Source: Heterostelium multicystogenum
Lineage: Eukaryota; Evosea; Eumycetozoa; Acytosteliales; Acytosteliaceae
Direction of reading: 5' to 3'
NCBI GenBank assembly: GCA_003667245.1
Contig: RCNN01000495.1
Coordinates: 1-64,000 of the forward strand
DNA: 64,000 nucleotides
Below, in pieces: positions 24,240 through 38,062 of the stretch; within the stretch, counting starts at the first letter, position 1; every line of letters begins with the position of its first letter. The notes under the pieces were generated by a model that had not been told where the DNA came from, made no database searches, and saw nothing but the letters and a program-made list of their open reading frames with translations. The translations under genes were made by a program, and so were the position numbers.

Positions 24240-25771
24240 GCTGGTCTCACCAATCTGATCATGATGTCTTTTCAATCGATTTTTCCTCAATCTTACGGAT
24301 ACGTTCACAAGAGTGGCTCAAGTGCTGGGTCTGGATGGTCTGAATCAATCCATCTATTTTGTTGAATCGTATGTATTCTATCTCTACTCCTCCCTTGCAT
24401 CTCCTTTCATTCCCTCCTGTCTATTCATCAAATGCATAGAGTATGCAGTTGTAAGCATTATTCCAGCCAATCACCATTCAGGTGTCACCTTCTTCTCTAA
24501 TCCTTGCATACTCCTCAATCTAATGATCTTTAGTAAATCATGTATCTCTCCATTTGATGTCATTACATTGCTATATCCTTGTATCTTCATACCCTTCTTC
24601 ACTCCTACATGTTCAATGACATTGCATACACCTCCGAAACCAGTCAAGAACAAACTTGTCTATTCCTTTTCGAATCAAGAACCATGTTGATACTCTCTAT
24701 CCATTTATCTGCATTCTCATCCTTCCTCTTCTTCAATGGAAGGTCTTTGTTCAAGCAAGGTAGGTCATGATAGTATTAAAGTATCAATCTCTCTTTCTTC
24801 TCTTCTTCTTCTCTTTCTTCTTCTTCCTCTTTTGATCCTGGATCATCTTCCTTCCATTTCATCAACTTCCTCATCATCTTCACTCTTATCAAAGGTGGAA
24901 ACATCAACGTATTGAATGTTATCATCACTTTCGGTTGAACGCTTGTCATCGACTGTAACTAACAATGACAGGTTTAGGTAGAGTAATCACTTCTACATCT
25001 GTATTCACTCTCGACCTTACCACCTTTGATCATTTTTGGAGTGGAGGGGAACAGGGCAATCAGCAGGAGGTGATGACAATCCATTTCTATTCTCATAGCA
25101 AAGGTGATTATCACTCTTCACCTGTTTTCAAAACATCTATATCAATGTACTTCCCCTTCTTTGTATATGTATTTCGCATTGCACTCTGGACTCCATTTCC
25201 TCTCCTTTTTCAATACAACATTGGATTATATATGTATCACTGATAATGCTATCATTCAAAACAGTTCAACCAGACCAACTAGACCCACCACATTGCCATT
25301 TGATTATTATGATACCCTATTCATTGGGCATCACCTCAACAAATGCTTCAACATCAATACCAATCCAGACCATCCACTTGTATATCCACTGCCCAACCAT
25401 GCCAACCATCTCATTCATTTCTTCCTTCCACCCTTGTTATACTTTCTTGCATAAGGGTGCTCAATGACAACTTTGCTGTCATCGAATGGATTGTCCCTCT
25501 CTTTGTCTTCAATCTCTTTCCTCTCCTTGGCGAATCTTCTTCTCATCTCCTCTTCATCCTCATCATCAATCACCACATGGACAGAATTTAATGATGACAA
25601 CTCTTTCTTTTGACTCTCCTCTCTTCTTGTTTGTCTTCTAGTCTTCATTCCTTTTGGAGGAACTGGATCAGAGATAGATGGAGATGGTTTGACACCCGGG
25701 CTCACGTTCAAGTCAATCACCCCAACATCAACTTCCATTCTCCTTGTCTTCTTTGGATCTACCTTTTGCAA
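24240..25771 (-). pseudogene. Acidic, charged protein with several frame breaks
   Basis: I do not recognise this protein. The best part (25771-25415) starts MQKVDPKKTRRMEVDVGVID and contains DEDEEEMRRRFAKERKEIED. Upstream to downstream on the minus strand, further open text follows in changing frames: RSTESDDNIQYVDVSTFDKS near 24930-24880, a Glu-rich run near 24830, KDENADKWIESINMVLDSK near 24700, GGVCNVIEHVGVKKGMKI near 24620 and HSCERIRKIEEKSIEKT near 24290. The order and charge pattern suggest one acidic, partly coiled-coil protein broken by indels. It shares the 3.4 kb segment with the Uma2-like gene and may be linked to it. Confidence 0.4.
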
Positions 25772-26320
25772 TTAAAATCCATTGTATGTCTCTCCATTGG
25801 AGACCAGATATCTGTTCTGTTGCCCATGCTTTTTCTCCCTTGATCACACGGACTAATCTTGTACATCTCTCTAGTCCCAATACTCGACAGGTTTGAAGAA
25901 TGCATTCTTCTCCGCATGGTTGGTGGAGACTGCTGAATAGAATGAACTGCGAGAGTTATCATGACCTGTCATAGGAAATTACATAGATTTAAATCTAACT
26001 ATAACAACCCAGACCTACAAAATCTAAAAAAACAAAGATGGCAACACCATTCCATTATATCTGTTTGCCCTTCGCGACTAGTTGAGAGAGTCCTCCACTC
26101 ATTAAGTTTTAACGATGACCTTAATTCAGTATTGAAGTGTAATTCTGGTCGCAACAATCTCCAAAAGCAATGAAAACTACTGTAATCAATATTAACATTG
26201 ACCTTATAGATAGACATTAATGATTATTATATTAAGTTCTATTATTCAGATTATTAATTTCTTTGTATTTTCACTATCTATCTTTTTCATGTTGTTTGTT
26301 TAATAAGGTTTCGTACATTT
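25772..26320. repeat. Repeat copy and gene-free stretch
   Basis: At 25916-25955 lies the element also found at 22531-22571, in the same orientation. It differs by one short indel and one or two bases. The rest, up to the stop of the 26321 gene, shows no gene. Confidence 0.65.
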
Positions 26321-26953
26321 TCATTTGTTGCTGGCTTGTTTGATAAAGTTTTGTTCGTCTACAATATCTTCGTAACGCTCACGAAAATCTTCAATCTCTT
26401 CTTTTCTTGAATTGTAATATGTCTCTGCTCCATAGTAACCTGATGCGAATGTTGATGTAAAGACTACGAATACTCTAAGTCCACGAATTGGATTTGTTTT
26501 CATGAAGGAATTTGCTATGAGAAAACCTGCTCCACCTGAAAGGGCACCTGCAAGCCACATTGCTTTGTCTGGGTTTACAGTATGCATATTGCCAAGCAAC
26601 ACTCTTGAGAATCTCTCTCTATCTATATTGTTGTGGATGACGTGTGGTGCTTCTTGGGCAACCTGCATCATCATACCCTTTCTATTCTCTAACTCTTCAT
26701 AACGTTTCAGCATTGCATATTGCTCCAATGCTCTTCTTTTCTTCTCTGCTTTCTCATCGGATAAAGGTTGTCCAGATGCTGTTGCATTTGTAGTGGTTGC
26801 TTGTGTGGTAGTAGTTGGTGCTGTATCATCTTCTTGTACGACTGTTAGGTTTGTTTCCTTAATTGTAGTTGCCGACTTTTCATCTTTTTTCTTTTCCTGT
26901 GTGAAATATGACTTGAAGTATCCAACTAGACCACCTTTTTTCAAATGAATCAT
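26321..26953 (-). CDS. Two-helix membrane protein of unknown function
   Basis: The protein has 210 residues. An N-terminal Thr-rich stretch (residues about 45-62) is followed by a charged helix (EKKRRALEQYAMLKRYEE). Two likely membrane helices come next: AMWLAGALSGGAGFLIANSF and LRVFVVFTSTFASGYYGAET. A charged tail (RKEEIEDFRERYEDIVDEQ) ends the protein. I do not recognise the family. A second ATG at 26963 lies in another frame (MSSNDSFEK); with one base fewer in the A run after it, it would join GGLVGYFKSYF, so the true start may be at 26963. The gene is divergent from the 2-thiouridylase gene, with a TA-rich region of about 300 bp between them. Confidence 0.6.
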   Translation of the reverse strand: MIHLKKGGLVGYFKSYFTQEKKKDEKSATTIKETNLTVVQEDDTAPTTTTQATTTNATASGQPLSDEKAEKKRRALEQYAMLKRYEELENRKGMMMQVAQEAPHVIHNNIDRERFSRVLLGNMHTVNPDKAMWLAGALSGGAGFLIANSFMKTNPIRGLRVFVVFTSTFASGYYGAETYYNSRKEEIEDFRERYEDIVDEQNFIKQASNK

Positions 26954-27247
26954 TTGATGACATCTTCTCCTACTATTATATAAACAATTAAAATATTAAG
27001 AAAAAGAAAGAACAAATGTATATATATATATATATATAGTATTTTAATATTGACAGATGTATATGTATTTTACAAGCTAATCAACACTCACATCATCATT
27101 AGCTTGTGCAAGTACATAAAAACTAAAAAACAAAAATAAAAAAAAAATGAAATTGTATCAACGAAGCAATAAAACGAATGTCATGTTGTAATAAGACAAA
27201 TGAAGTAATATCCCAAGTTGTTATATGTATCTATTAGTGTATGAACA

Positions 27248-28689
<1,442 letters not shown>

Positions 28690-28829
28690 CTTATTGCGAT
28701 TCAAACTCAATCACACAATCACATTTAAATTATGTGAGACAATACACTAATAAATATTATGAAGTTATCTCATTCATGAGAGATACACATTTTATATAAT
28801 TATTATATTTTTGTTTTGTTTTTTTTTTA

Positions 28830-31800
28830 TTAGTTACTTTGTACGGCAGGAATACCACGTTGTGGAACGTATGGAATAGTTCTCTTGACCATGGTAATAC
28901 AGTCAATGATTGGACAAACGGAAAGACATAAATTACAACCAGTACACAAATCGGTTACATGTGGAAGATGAGTCTTGGCATCGAATTTGATTGCTTGATA
29001 ACCACTGTCATTACATGTCATGTAGCATTTACCACAGTTGATACAGAGATCTTCGTCTACGAGAGCAACAACTTGCTCCTTATTGTTCAAATCGTTGTAT
29101 ACACCAATTCTTGGGATGGCACGATTGATTTGGTCTTGTACTGATGGTACTGAAGTAGTTGCACCTGGAGCATTTTGGACTGGAACCTGCAAAAGATCCT
29201 TCTTTTGGTTCTCTTCAACTTCCATCTTAATTCTTTCTTTGAGATAGTTTCCAAATCTTGGGAGATTATCGTATTTCTTTCTGGTGGCGTATGGAGTGAG
29301 TGAGAGTGGTGGAGATTGACCATCCATTGGGCGAGATCCTCACGTGATTGCATGTAGAGGTAGGCCTTGAGACCTGTGATGTAGTCTTGGACGACGGTGA
29401 AATCTTGGTTTTGAACTGCAGAGCAGATTTGAATGACACCAGCACCACAGTGCAAGAATTGGATGCAAGTATCAGCAGAGTCGGCACCACCAGTAGCCAT
29501 GATTGGGAAGTCTGGAAGAGTACGACGAATGGAGCTGACAGCTCTCAATGCCATTGGACGAGTGGCATTACCTGAAACACCACCATAGGTGGTTCTCTTA
29601 TCCTTTCCAATAGCTGGCCATGGAGAGGCGTCTCCCTTCAAACTCATCAAACCTGAGACAGTGTTGATGGCAGTAACACCAGTGGCACCACCATTGTATG
29701 CAGCCATGGCGATTTCCTTGACTTCAGTTACATTTGGAGTAAGCTTAGCAAAGATGGAATCTTGATAGCCTCACGAACCCACTTGCAGATGTGAAAGAAC
29801 GAGATCTGGGTTTTGACCACAGGCAAGACCCATACCACGCTCACCCATACCATGTGGACAGGAGAGATTAAGCTCCAAAGCATCAGCACCAGAGGCTTCA
29901 GCCATCTTGGCAAGCTCTTGCCAATCTTCCTTGTTGAAACCACACATAATGGAGGCAATAACAACTTTTTCTGGGAAGTCACGCTTCAACTCACCAACAG
30001 CCTTGCACCAGTAGTGGCAAGTCTTCTCACTGATCAATTCGATGTTCAAGAATGCACCTTGACCTGGACCAAGTGGTGACCACTGGTGGTACCTCTAACA
30101 ATACGTGGAGATACGTTGGTGACGAGATCCTTGTCGAGTGAGAAAGTCTTTGTGACGGCGAAACCCCAACCTTGCTCGAAAGATCTACGAATCATAGCTG
30201 CGGATGTACATGGAGTGGCAGAAGCCAACCAAATGGATTCTCAAACTTGATTCCACAGAACTCTGATGAAATATCTACAAGATCGATTGGAGTAAAGAAG
30301 TTTGGAAGTTGTGGTTCATCTGGAATTGGGATACCATGGAGAGATTGCAAGTACTTGTGAATGCTCCATGATGCTGTCTTACCGTCATTGACGGCCTCTA
30401 CTGTTGTACCATTTCCAACCAAATCACCACCACAGAATAACCATTCTTGGGCTTTAGATTGCATTGAAAGAGTATCGATATCAGCCAATCCCCATTTGTT
30501 GAAAGTGAGTGGTTTGCAAGCATCGGCTACTTGACCAATCTGACTACCAAAAGCAGAGATAATGTAATCACACTTAACACGGAAGAATTGATCCTCATCT
30601 ACAGCATATTGTCCATCGTCACCCTTCTCTGTCTTGTAGAATTCGATAGCTACAATCTTTCCATCACGCTTAATAACCTGCTTTGGTAAAACGAATGGGA
30701 GGAACTCACAACGCTCATCTTTTGCAATATCGACTTCTTCTGGAACTGCACGCATATCGCTGAATCCACGACGGAAGCAAACAGTGACTCTGTTAGCTCC
30801 ACAACGGAATGCCGAGGTGGCGCAATCGAATGCGGTATCACCAGCACCCAAAACAACAACACGACCTCTCATCTCGGGCAATTTGTTTGATGAACAGCAC
30901 ATACCTGGCTTAGATCCCTTTGAAACCAAGGGGAGATAGTCCTTTGAGGTGTAAAAACCTTCAGCAGTTGTGAGACCCTCGAAAACACGGTCGACCTTTG
31001 CCTCTGGCATACCAATACCCAAGTAAACAGCCTCATAACCCTCGGCCTTGAGTGACTCAACAGTGAAATCAGTACCAAGACTCTTTCCATAGACTACCTT
31101 AACACCGAGATCAGTCATCATCTTGACCTCGAATGATACAACATCGAATGGCAAACGATATTGTGGGATTTCAGCAGAGCTGAGACCACCAACGTATTGT
31201 TCCTTCTCAAAGATAGTGACGTCAGTGTAACCAAGACGAGCCAAGAAGGTGGCGCAGGAAATTGATGTTGGACCACAACCAATCAAAGCGATACGAGCAC
31301 GGTATGACTCTGGAAGTTGGTCGATTGGGGTGAGCGATGGGTCACGAATCTGTGGGATGTTCATCTTCTTGAGGACATCAGTGGCGAACTGTTGGAGACC
31401 ACCGATCTTGATGGCACCCTCTTCAGTGGATGCAAGGTTGCAACCACCCTCACAGAGGTTTGACACTGGACAGACCATACCGCAACTCAAACCAAGAGGG
31501 TTGTCTGAGAAGATGGCCTTGGCGGCACCGTAGTAGTTCTTTGTGGCGATGCTAGAGATGAAAGACTTGACATCGAGTTGAGTTGGACATGATTTTTGGC
31601 ATGGTGCGTCGACACACTTTAAACAACGTTGGGCCTCGAAGAGGGCACCACGTTCAGTGAGGGTTGTTGGTTTTACATCTGAGAAGTCGTTCTTCAACTC
31701 GCAGGCAGTCTTGCACTGCTCGTTCTTTCTTCCAGTGTTCCTTGTCCTTCTTTGAGATGACGGTTGGCTTGAATGTTGCGAATTTATTTACAGTGGGATT

Positions 31801-31866
31801 CAATGCTAGAATACCCTCAATATCATTTACAGCTGATACATCTCCATTTGCATTTGTTCCACCCAT
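28830..31866 (-). CDS. pyd1: Dihydropyrimidine dehydrogenase
   Basis: This cytosolic flavo-iron-sulfur enzyme performs the first step of pyrimidine breakdown, NADPH-dependent reduction of uracil and thymine. From 31866 the order is: N-terminal Fe-S region ([19 protein letters not shown], then [18 protein letters not shown]), FAD and NADPH domains ([20 protein letters not shown], then [18 protein letters not shown]), the FMN barrel with the catalytic-cysteine loop [19 protein letters not shown], and a C-terminal ferredoxin-like region with [11 protein letters not shown] and [12 protein letters not shown]. The total length fits the family, about 1,010 residues. The frame breaks near 31710, 30210, 30060, 29780 and 29320; in each case the protein text continues directly in another frame (for example [16 protein letters not shown]), so base errors are likelier than a pseudogene. 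The ATG at 31866 starts [15 protein letters not shown]. Confidence 0.9.
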
Positions 31867-33488
31867 TATTATCTACTACTATCTTACACTAACTAGTTAG
31901 TTTGTTTGTGACTACTAATTTAAATTTACCTAAAATATATATATATTAAAATATTTCTATTTTTGATTTATTAAAAATTTTATTATTAGAATATTAATAA
32001 TCTTAATTCAATAAATTAATTTTGAATTCTTTTCAATTCAATTTTAATTCAATTTATTATGCAGTAGTAGTAACACTCTAATTTTAAAACCACACCCACA
32101 CACATATATATATATATATATATAATATATAAAATATATATCAAATGAGACAAATGTTTTTGGTTTTATTATTATTATTTAACTTTATACAATCATAATT
32201 ATATTATTTATTATTATTAATATTATTATTGTTATAGAAGAGTATCAAAAACGATGGGTTTTATAATTAATATAATACTTACAAATAATGAGATTCTTTG
32301 TATGCAAAATATATCTATATACAATTACAAGACTTTTGGGTGGTTAAAAAAGGATTAAATTAACAATCCCACTCAAAAAAACAAAGATATCAGATGAAGG
32401 TCAAAATGAAACAAAATAAAAAAATAAAATAAATTATATGATCTTAAAGAAAATTCAAAGCTGGTAAAAAATATCTTTGATAAAAAATTGTTGATGGGAT
32501 TTATTTACATGAAATTTAAATTTCAAAAAAAATGTAAAAACGATACTCATTATAAAAATTATTACATACATATTTTAATTTAAATTAATGAAACACTTTT
32601 AATATTTAATAATTAAATAATTACAGTTTGAAAGTGGAGTTTAATGAATAAAGTTACTAATAAAGATGATTACTTATTTGTTTAATTTATTCTTTCGTTT
32701 TTAGAACACATTTGTAAATTGTAATCTCTACATCTAAATGAATGATGACAGTCTTTAATTTGACTATCTTTTGTAATGGTGCATGTATGAATGAAAGAAT
32801 TGAATCAATCACAATTCTACTGATAACCCCACATCCTCAATAACACAACACCACTACTGGTCATCGACATAAAATAATTATCAGCTGTCTGTCTATATTA
32901 TTAGACTCCAAAACATACAACCACCCACCAACTGTTTATTTTATCTAATGATTCCAAAGTTAATTATTGATTATTTATAATACATCCTGCTAAATAGTTG
33001 CTGTACATTTATTGCTTTGTCTTGTCTAGTTGACGTCTGGTCTGTTTTTGGATGGTGAATGAAAATTGAGATTGAGCGAGTATGAAATATTTTCTCAATC
33101 GTCCGAATGTTTTGACTGACTAACTTCCAAAAGAATAATGTGAGTGGGGTTCACTCCCTCACTCATCCATCTCTCCAAATAAAGAAGTATAAAGATATTT
33201 GTTACCATTCCTTAACAATTATAGAAATAATACCTAACACTTTTTGGTATGCATGTTGGACAGCTGTTGCAAATATCAACATAATTAACACTATTTAAGT
33301 CAACTGAAACAAAATCAATGATCAAAACAATATTTAAACTAATAGAATATTATAATAGAATATTATTATTTAGAGAAAAAATAAAGTAGTCTACATAAAT
33401 AACTTCAAACAATAACTATAATTTTCTATATATTCAATTTACAAAATATCCATTCCAACTTAAATATATCCATATAAATATATGTATA
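31867..33488. other. AT-rich intergenic region
   Basis: This contains TA runs near 31940 and 32105-32124 and many poly-A/T tracts. No gene, repeat family or RNA gene was recognised. Confidence 0.6.
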
Positions 33489-33945
33489 ATGGTTAGTTTA
33501 ACAAGACTTTTTAAGAGAAAGACTACACCCACCACATGGAATATACTATGATAAATTACATTTAAATGAATTGGCAGAGTCAAGGTTCTATGTCGAGCAA
33601 ATCATGCTAGACGTCTCTATACCACCAGTGGTAGTTCAGGTGGAAAGAGAAAGAAGAATAAGACCTCAGGCATTAGGTCCACAACAAGAATAATTAGTAT
33701 CAACGAAGAAGGTATTAGATTGATATCAAGCAATGAAAAAGAAATACTAGAGGAAATTGAATGGGGATCTATAGACCATATCAAACTCCAAGAAAATTTA
33801 AATAGTATGGGAGGTGTACCTCAAAGATAAACGTCAACTCTATTTTAAATCACAAAGAGCCTATCATCTCCATTGCGCAACCGATCATTTCATCGAATCA
33901 GTAGTTAGAAATCATTTAACAGATCATTTACAAACCGAATATTAA
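33489..33945 (+). CDS. Small unknown protein, possibly PH/PTB-like
   Basis: The ATG at 33489 gives MVSLTRLFKRKTTPTTW. The text continues in other frames: YYDKLHLNELAESRFYVEQI, then ARRLYTTSGSSGGKRKKNK, IISINEEGIRLISSNEKEI, WGSIDHIKL, and finally VYLKDKRQLYFKSQRAYHL ending at 33945. The alternation of short strands ending in a helix (CATDHFIESVVRNHL) resembles a PH- or PTB-like fold, but this is only an impression. At least three frame breaks are needed. The gene is flanked by long AT-rich sequence on both sides. Confidence 0.4.
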
Positions 33946-34138
33946 ATATTTTGTAGTATTTTAAAATATAAAATATGAAATATAACATATAAACTAAAAG
34001 TGTAAAATAATATATAAACGTAAATGTTTAAATAAATAAAATAAAAGTGTATTATTAGTATATGGTATAGTTGTAATTTTATTACCAATTCTAAACTAAG
34101 AGAAAAGCTGTACTTGAAAAGGGTAAAAGACGTAACAA

Positions 34139-37100
34139 TCAATGGCTAAACAAGACCACCGATAAATCCCATCCCCAAGGAATTTGTTTGTTTGGATCTT
34201 CAGGGGGTGAATTTGGACCAACAACAAATCATCAAGCGGAACTTTTTGTTTTTTCACCATCAATTTTGGCTAGTTGTTTTGAATAAGGTTAGTTTGAGTG
34301 AAGTGAAGAATTAATTATAAATACATACCAATTAAAGTATTATCTTCTAAAGCTATAGAAACTAATTTTGAATTTACATAATATTGTTTGTTGGCCAATT
34401 TGTACACCTTCTGAAGATGTGGATATTGATGATTTTGAATATGTTTCTGAATTGCTTGGTCGAGAAGTGCTTCCTTTCCAGCTGTTTCTGATGACTCCTG
34501 GTCCTGTTTCTTTTGATCCTGAATGATTTTATCAATTTCGGCTTGGTAGTTGGCTTTTAGTGATTTCTTTTGTTGGTTGAGTTCTGATATGTGTTGATCT
34601 TTGGGGATGGTTGGTTGAAATGAAGATTTTGGTTGGAATGCTCCAACTTGGTGCTTCTGAGCTTTTCCTCACTCAAAGACTTTTTCAAAGCATCAATGTC
34701 TTTCATTGCTTGCTCCAACTCCTTAACTTTGGAGTTGTATTTTTTCTTCACTCTCATCGAATCGTTTGGTTACCAAAGTCATCTTGTCTGCAATATTGGC
34801 AAAGTTCTTGATACCAGTCTCAAAAGTCTCTTGATATTTGGTATTCTCATCCTTCAATGATCCCAATGATCTTTCCAATTGCGTTTCGAGTGACCAAACA
34901 ACTTGCTTAAGTCCTTTGATTGTTTCCTCATTCTCACCTCTTATCTTTTCCAACTGTGAGTACTTCTCCTGAGAATCTTTGAGTTGCTGAATGTTTTCAC
35001 TGAGGCTTTGGACTTTCTCTTCGAGCTGCTGTTGCAACTCAGCTTCTCTTGAACGGTGATCTCAGATAATTGCTTCTCTCTATTTTGATATTCAAGAATT
35101 GAGGATTCCTTTCCTTCCAATTGAGTCTTGGTACTATCTTGAAGAGATTGATATAATTCCTTTGTGCTATTCAAACATTGCTCCAACTCATCATGGGCTG
35201 CTTTTAACTTTTCATAATCAGTTACTGAAGACTCGAGAACTTTGTTTTTGTGAATGGAGAGTTGTCAAATCTTCAGTGAGTGTTTTAAATCTTATTATTG
35301 AGCTCCACTAGCTTTGATTCTAATAACTGTGAATGGGTTTCTTTCTCATTCAATAAATTACTCTTCTCCTCTATCAAACTATTCATCTCTTCCAATTCCT
35401 TGGGTTAAATTTCTCGAATCTCGAATCATCTCCACTCTTATTCTCTGTAATTGCTTCTTCTAATCTTTTTATAGCTCATGTAGTTTGTTGATTTGTTCAT
35501 CCTTTTCTTTTACTTGTCCAATGAGTGATGATTCTACTTCATTCTTCTCTTGGTTTTTGTTATCAATAGTTTTCAATTGATCCAAAGAGTTGGATTCAAG
35601 TGACTTTACTTGCTCTCTTAACTTCTCTATCTCTTCCAAGAATGAACGTTTCTCGTTGTTCAACTTTCCTTAAGTTCATTTAGCTCCTTCTCTTTTGTTT
35701 CAACTTGTTTGATTTGCTCGTTTATCTGTTGTTGCAAACCTGAAATAGCTTGTTCTTTTTCTACATTTAATCTTTCGAATTGCTCATTGAAATTCTGTTT
35801 CTCATCTGCCAATTTCTTGTTAGCCAATTCCACTTTGCTCATTGATGGAGTTAGAAGATGTCTCTTTTAAAGAAGCCTTTTCGTTATTTGCCCTATCCAG
35901 CTCAATTTCAAGCTCCTTAATTCTGTCCAATAACTTGCTCTTCTCACTTATCAAGTCTTGCTTTTCCAAGTCCAAAGAATGCTTATCGCTCTCCAATACT
36001 TTCTTTTCTTCTATCAAGATTTGGTTTGAATCCTTTAACTGTTTGTATTGATCTTGAATACTCCTCACTTGACTGGTCTGACTTTTCTTTGAGATGGTTT
36101 GCCACCTTCTGAATTTCCACTCTAGTGCCTTGATTCTCTCCTCCTTTTGATTCAATTCATTTTGCTTGTTCAGAATCTCTTGCTCAAGACCATTAGCACC
36201 AATTTTGCCTTTTCAATACTATCTTCTAACGATACTGACTTCTCTCTTTCTTCAATTAAACTATGGTCTAACTTGGCTATTTGCTGCTGAGAATGCTCGA
36301 GGTCTCGCTTAATACTCTCGATTGATTGGTTGTGGGAAGACTCCTTTGATTGAAATTCTTCTTCCAAGTCTTTAATTTTTTGCTGAAGAACAACAACGAG
36401 TGTGGTGCATTGACATTGATTCTTGAATTCTCTAAGCTGATCTAGTTCCTTCTTTAACTCTTCATAATTATTGATATTTGTTTTGCATTCTTTTGTTACT
36501 GACTCAACTTCAAGCTGAAGAGAACGGATCTTCTCAGTACCTTCAATAATCATTTACTGAGAGATGTAATAACAGAGTAGTTTGGATTGCTTTCATTAAG
36601 TTGTTTGGTAAGCTCATCCAGTTCATTCTGATCAGAGAAACGCTCAACAAAATCCTAGTTGATTTGAGGTTTGCTTGGATTGATTCTTCGATTGCATCAA
36701 TATTAGATTGTTTATCAAGAAGTTGCTTTTCTAAATCTGAGATAGTATTCTTCAAATTCTCAATCTGTTCACTAAGCTTGTTAATTTGCTCAATATTCCT
36801 CCTTTTGACTACTTTCTGACTTGGAGTTTCAAGATCAGATCTTTCAGAACCACTTGATTCACTGAGTGTATCATTAGATGAAGAGCTGTTCTCTTTGAGC
36901 AAGCTATTGGAGCTACTACTGTCACTTTGAGTAATGGTACGCATCAAATTGCTCGAGCTATTACCTCCACTCATGAGATTACCGGAACTGTTTACCTCCA
37001 CCACTAACAATAGAGGTGGGTGGGGTCAACCACGACACAGAGAATCTCTTGTTTTGCCACGTTGGGATCATTGAATCTCTGATAGACCTTTGGGAAGAGG

Positions 37101-38062
37101 GAAAGATATGTCATAAATACACAACTCATCCGGTTGTTCAATGATATCTTTTGCTTCAAGAATGGAAGGAATATTCAATTCTTTCTTGCAGTGTCAAAAG
37201 CAACTGAAGATTGTACAGGGCTTGATCGGAGCTAAGACTTGAAATATCGATTGCTTCTGGAATCAACTTATGGACCAATGAACAAAATACAATACCGTCT
37301 TTAAACTAAAAAGTTGACATCAGTTAGCAACATGGGGAAATACATCTGACTTGAATGCAATAATAGATTACTTGATGTAAAGTCGGTGATATTTATATTG
37401 GAGTAATCCTTGAGCTCCTGACGAGTCCAGTTGAGGAGGGCTTCGTTAGCAGTTTGTTTGGACTTGAACGGAGATGACCATTCGTACTTGAATTGAGAGG
37501 GTTGGCTCCATAGGAGGTGTTCTGTTGGATGGTTTGAATTTGGTAGGTTTTGATCAGGGTCCAAATCAAAACCATAATCAATTTCAGATTTTCATCAGTG
37601 ATGTCCTCGCTCCACAGCCGACCAACTTGATACCCTCATCAGCATGAACTTTTAAACTAAAGTTGATATTGTTGATGAGATGCACACGATTCTTTAGCTT
37701 CGAACACTTTGAAACAAGACATTCTTTCCACTGAGTAATTTCAGTAGATTCGCCAGGAGTATTCCGTCTTTGAACTCTTTATCAATCTCCTTGATGGAAA
37801 GTTGTCTCAATCCCAAATAAATGTTACACCAATTTGTAAATACTAATTTATTATTATATTTATTTTTAATTTAATTTGAATTTTTTATTTTAAATTTAAA
37901 ACAGTATTATTTTAGTTATTATTATCATTATTAATACTTTCATACTTATTATATATTAATAATATTATATTTATATGTACTTACTTTTTTTTGAGCAATA
38001 ATCCATGACTCCATGGCTGGTGGTGGAGGTTGTTGTTGTTGTTGTTGTTGTTCTTGCTCCAT
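34139..38062 (-). CDS. Calponin-homology and coiled-coil protein (interaptin/alpha-actinin-like)
   Basis: The first exon (38062 to about 37985) encodes MEQEQ with a Gln run, a Pro run and MESWIIAQKK, then splices at GTAAGTAC across an AT-rich intron. The next exon begins WCNIYLGLRQLSIKEIDKEF and KDGILLANLLKLLSG, the start of a calponin-homology domain. KVHADEGIKLVGCGAEDITD and a second CH-like part (ALLNWTRQELKDYSNINI, then CH2 text near 37230) follow, so an actin-binding pair is likely. A Ser-rich linker (37010-36850) leads to about 900 residues of coiled coil rich in Leu, Glu, Lys and Gln (36800-34390). The C-terminus has LQKVYKLANKQYYVNSKLV and a final exon with PNKQIPWGWDLSVVLFSH. The rod suggests a dimeric actin-linking protein of the interaptin or cortexillin kind. 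At least eight frame breaks cut the coding text. Confidence 0.65.

Noticed and set aside
29813..31533. Plus-strand ORFs of 60-95 codons over pyd1
   Set aside because: They lack domains and lie opposite a conserved enzyme.
32105..32124. TA dinucleotide runs as cruciform or promoter elements
   Set aside because: Simple repeats of this kind are everywhere in such AT-rich genomes and have no position-specific support.
34611..36819. Plus-strand ORFs inside 34.6-36.8 kb
   Set aside because: They are antisense shadows of the coiled-coil gene; its Glu/Lys/Leu codons read as Phe/Leu/Ser-rich text on the other strand.
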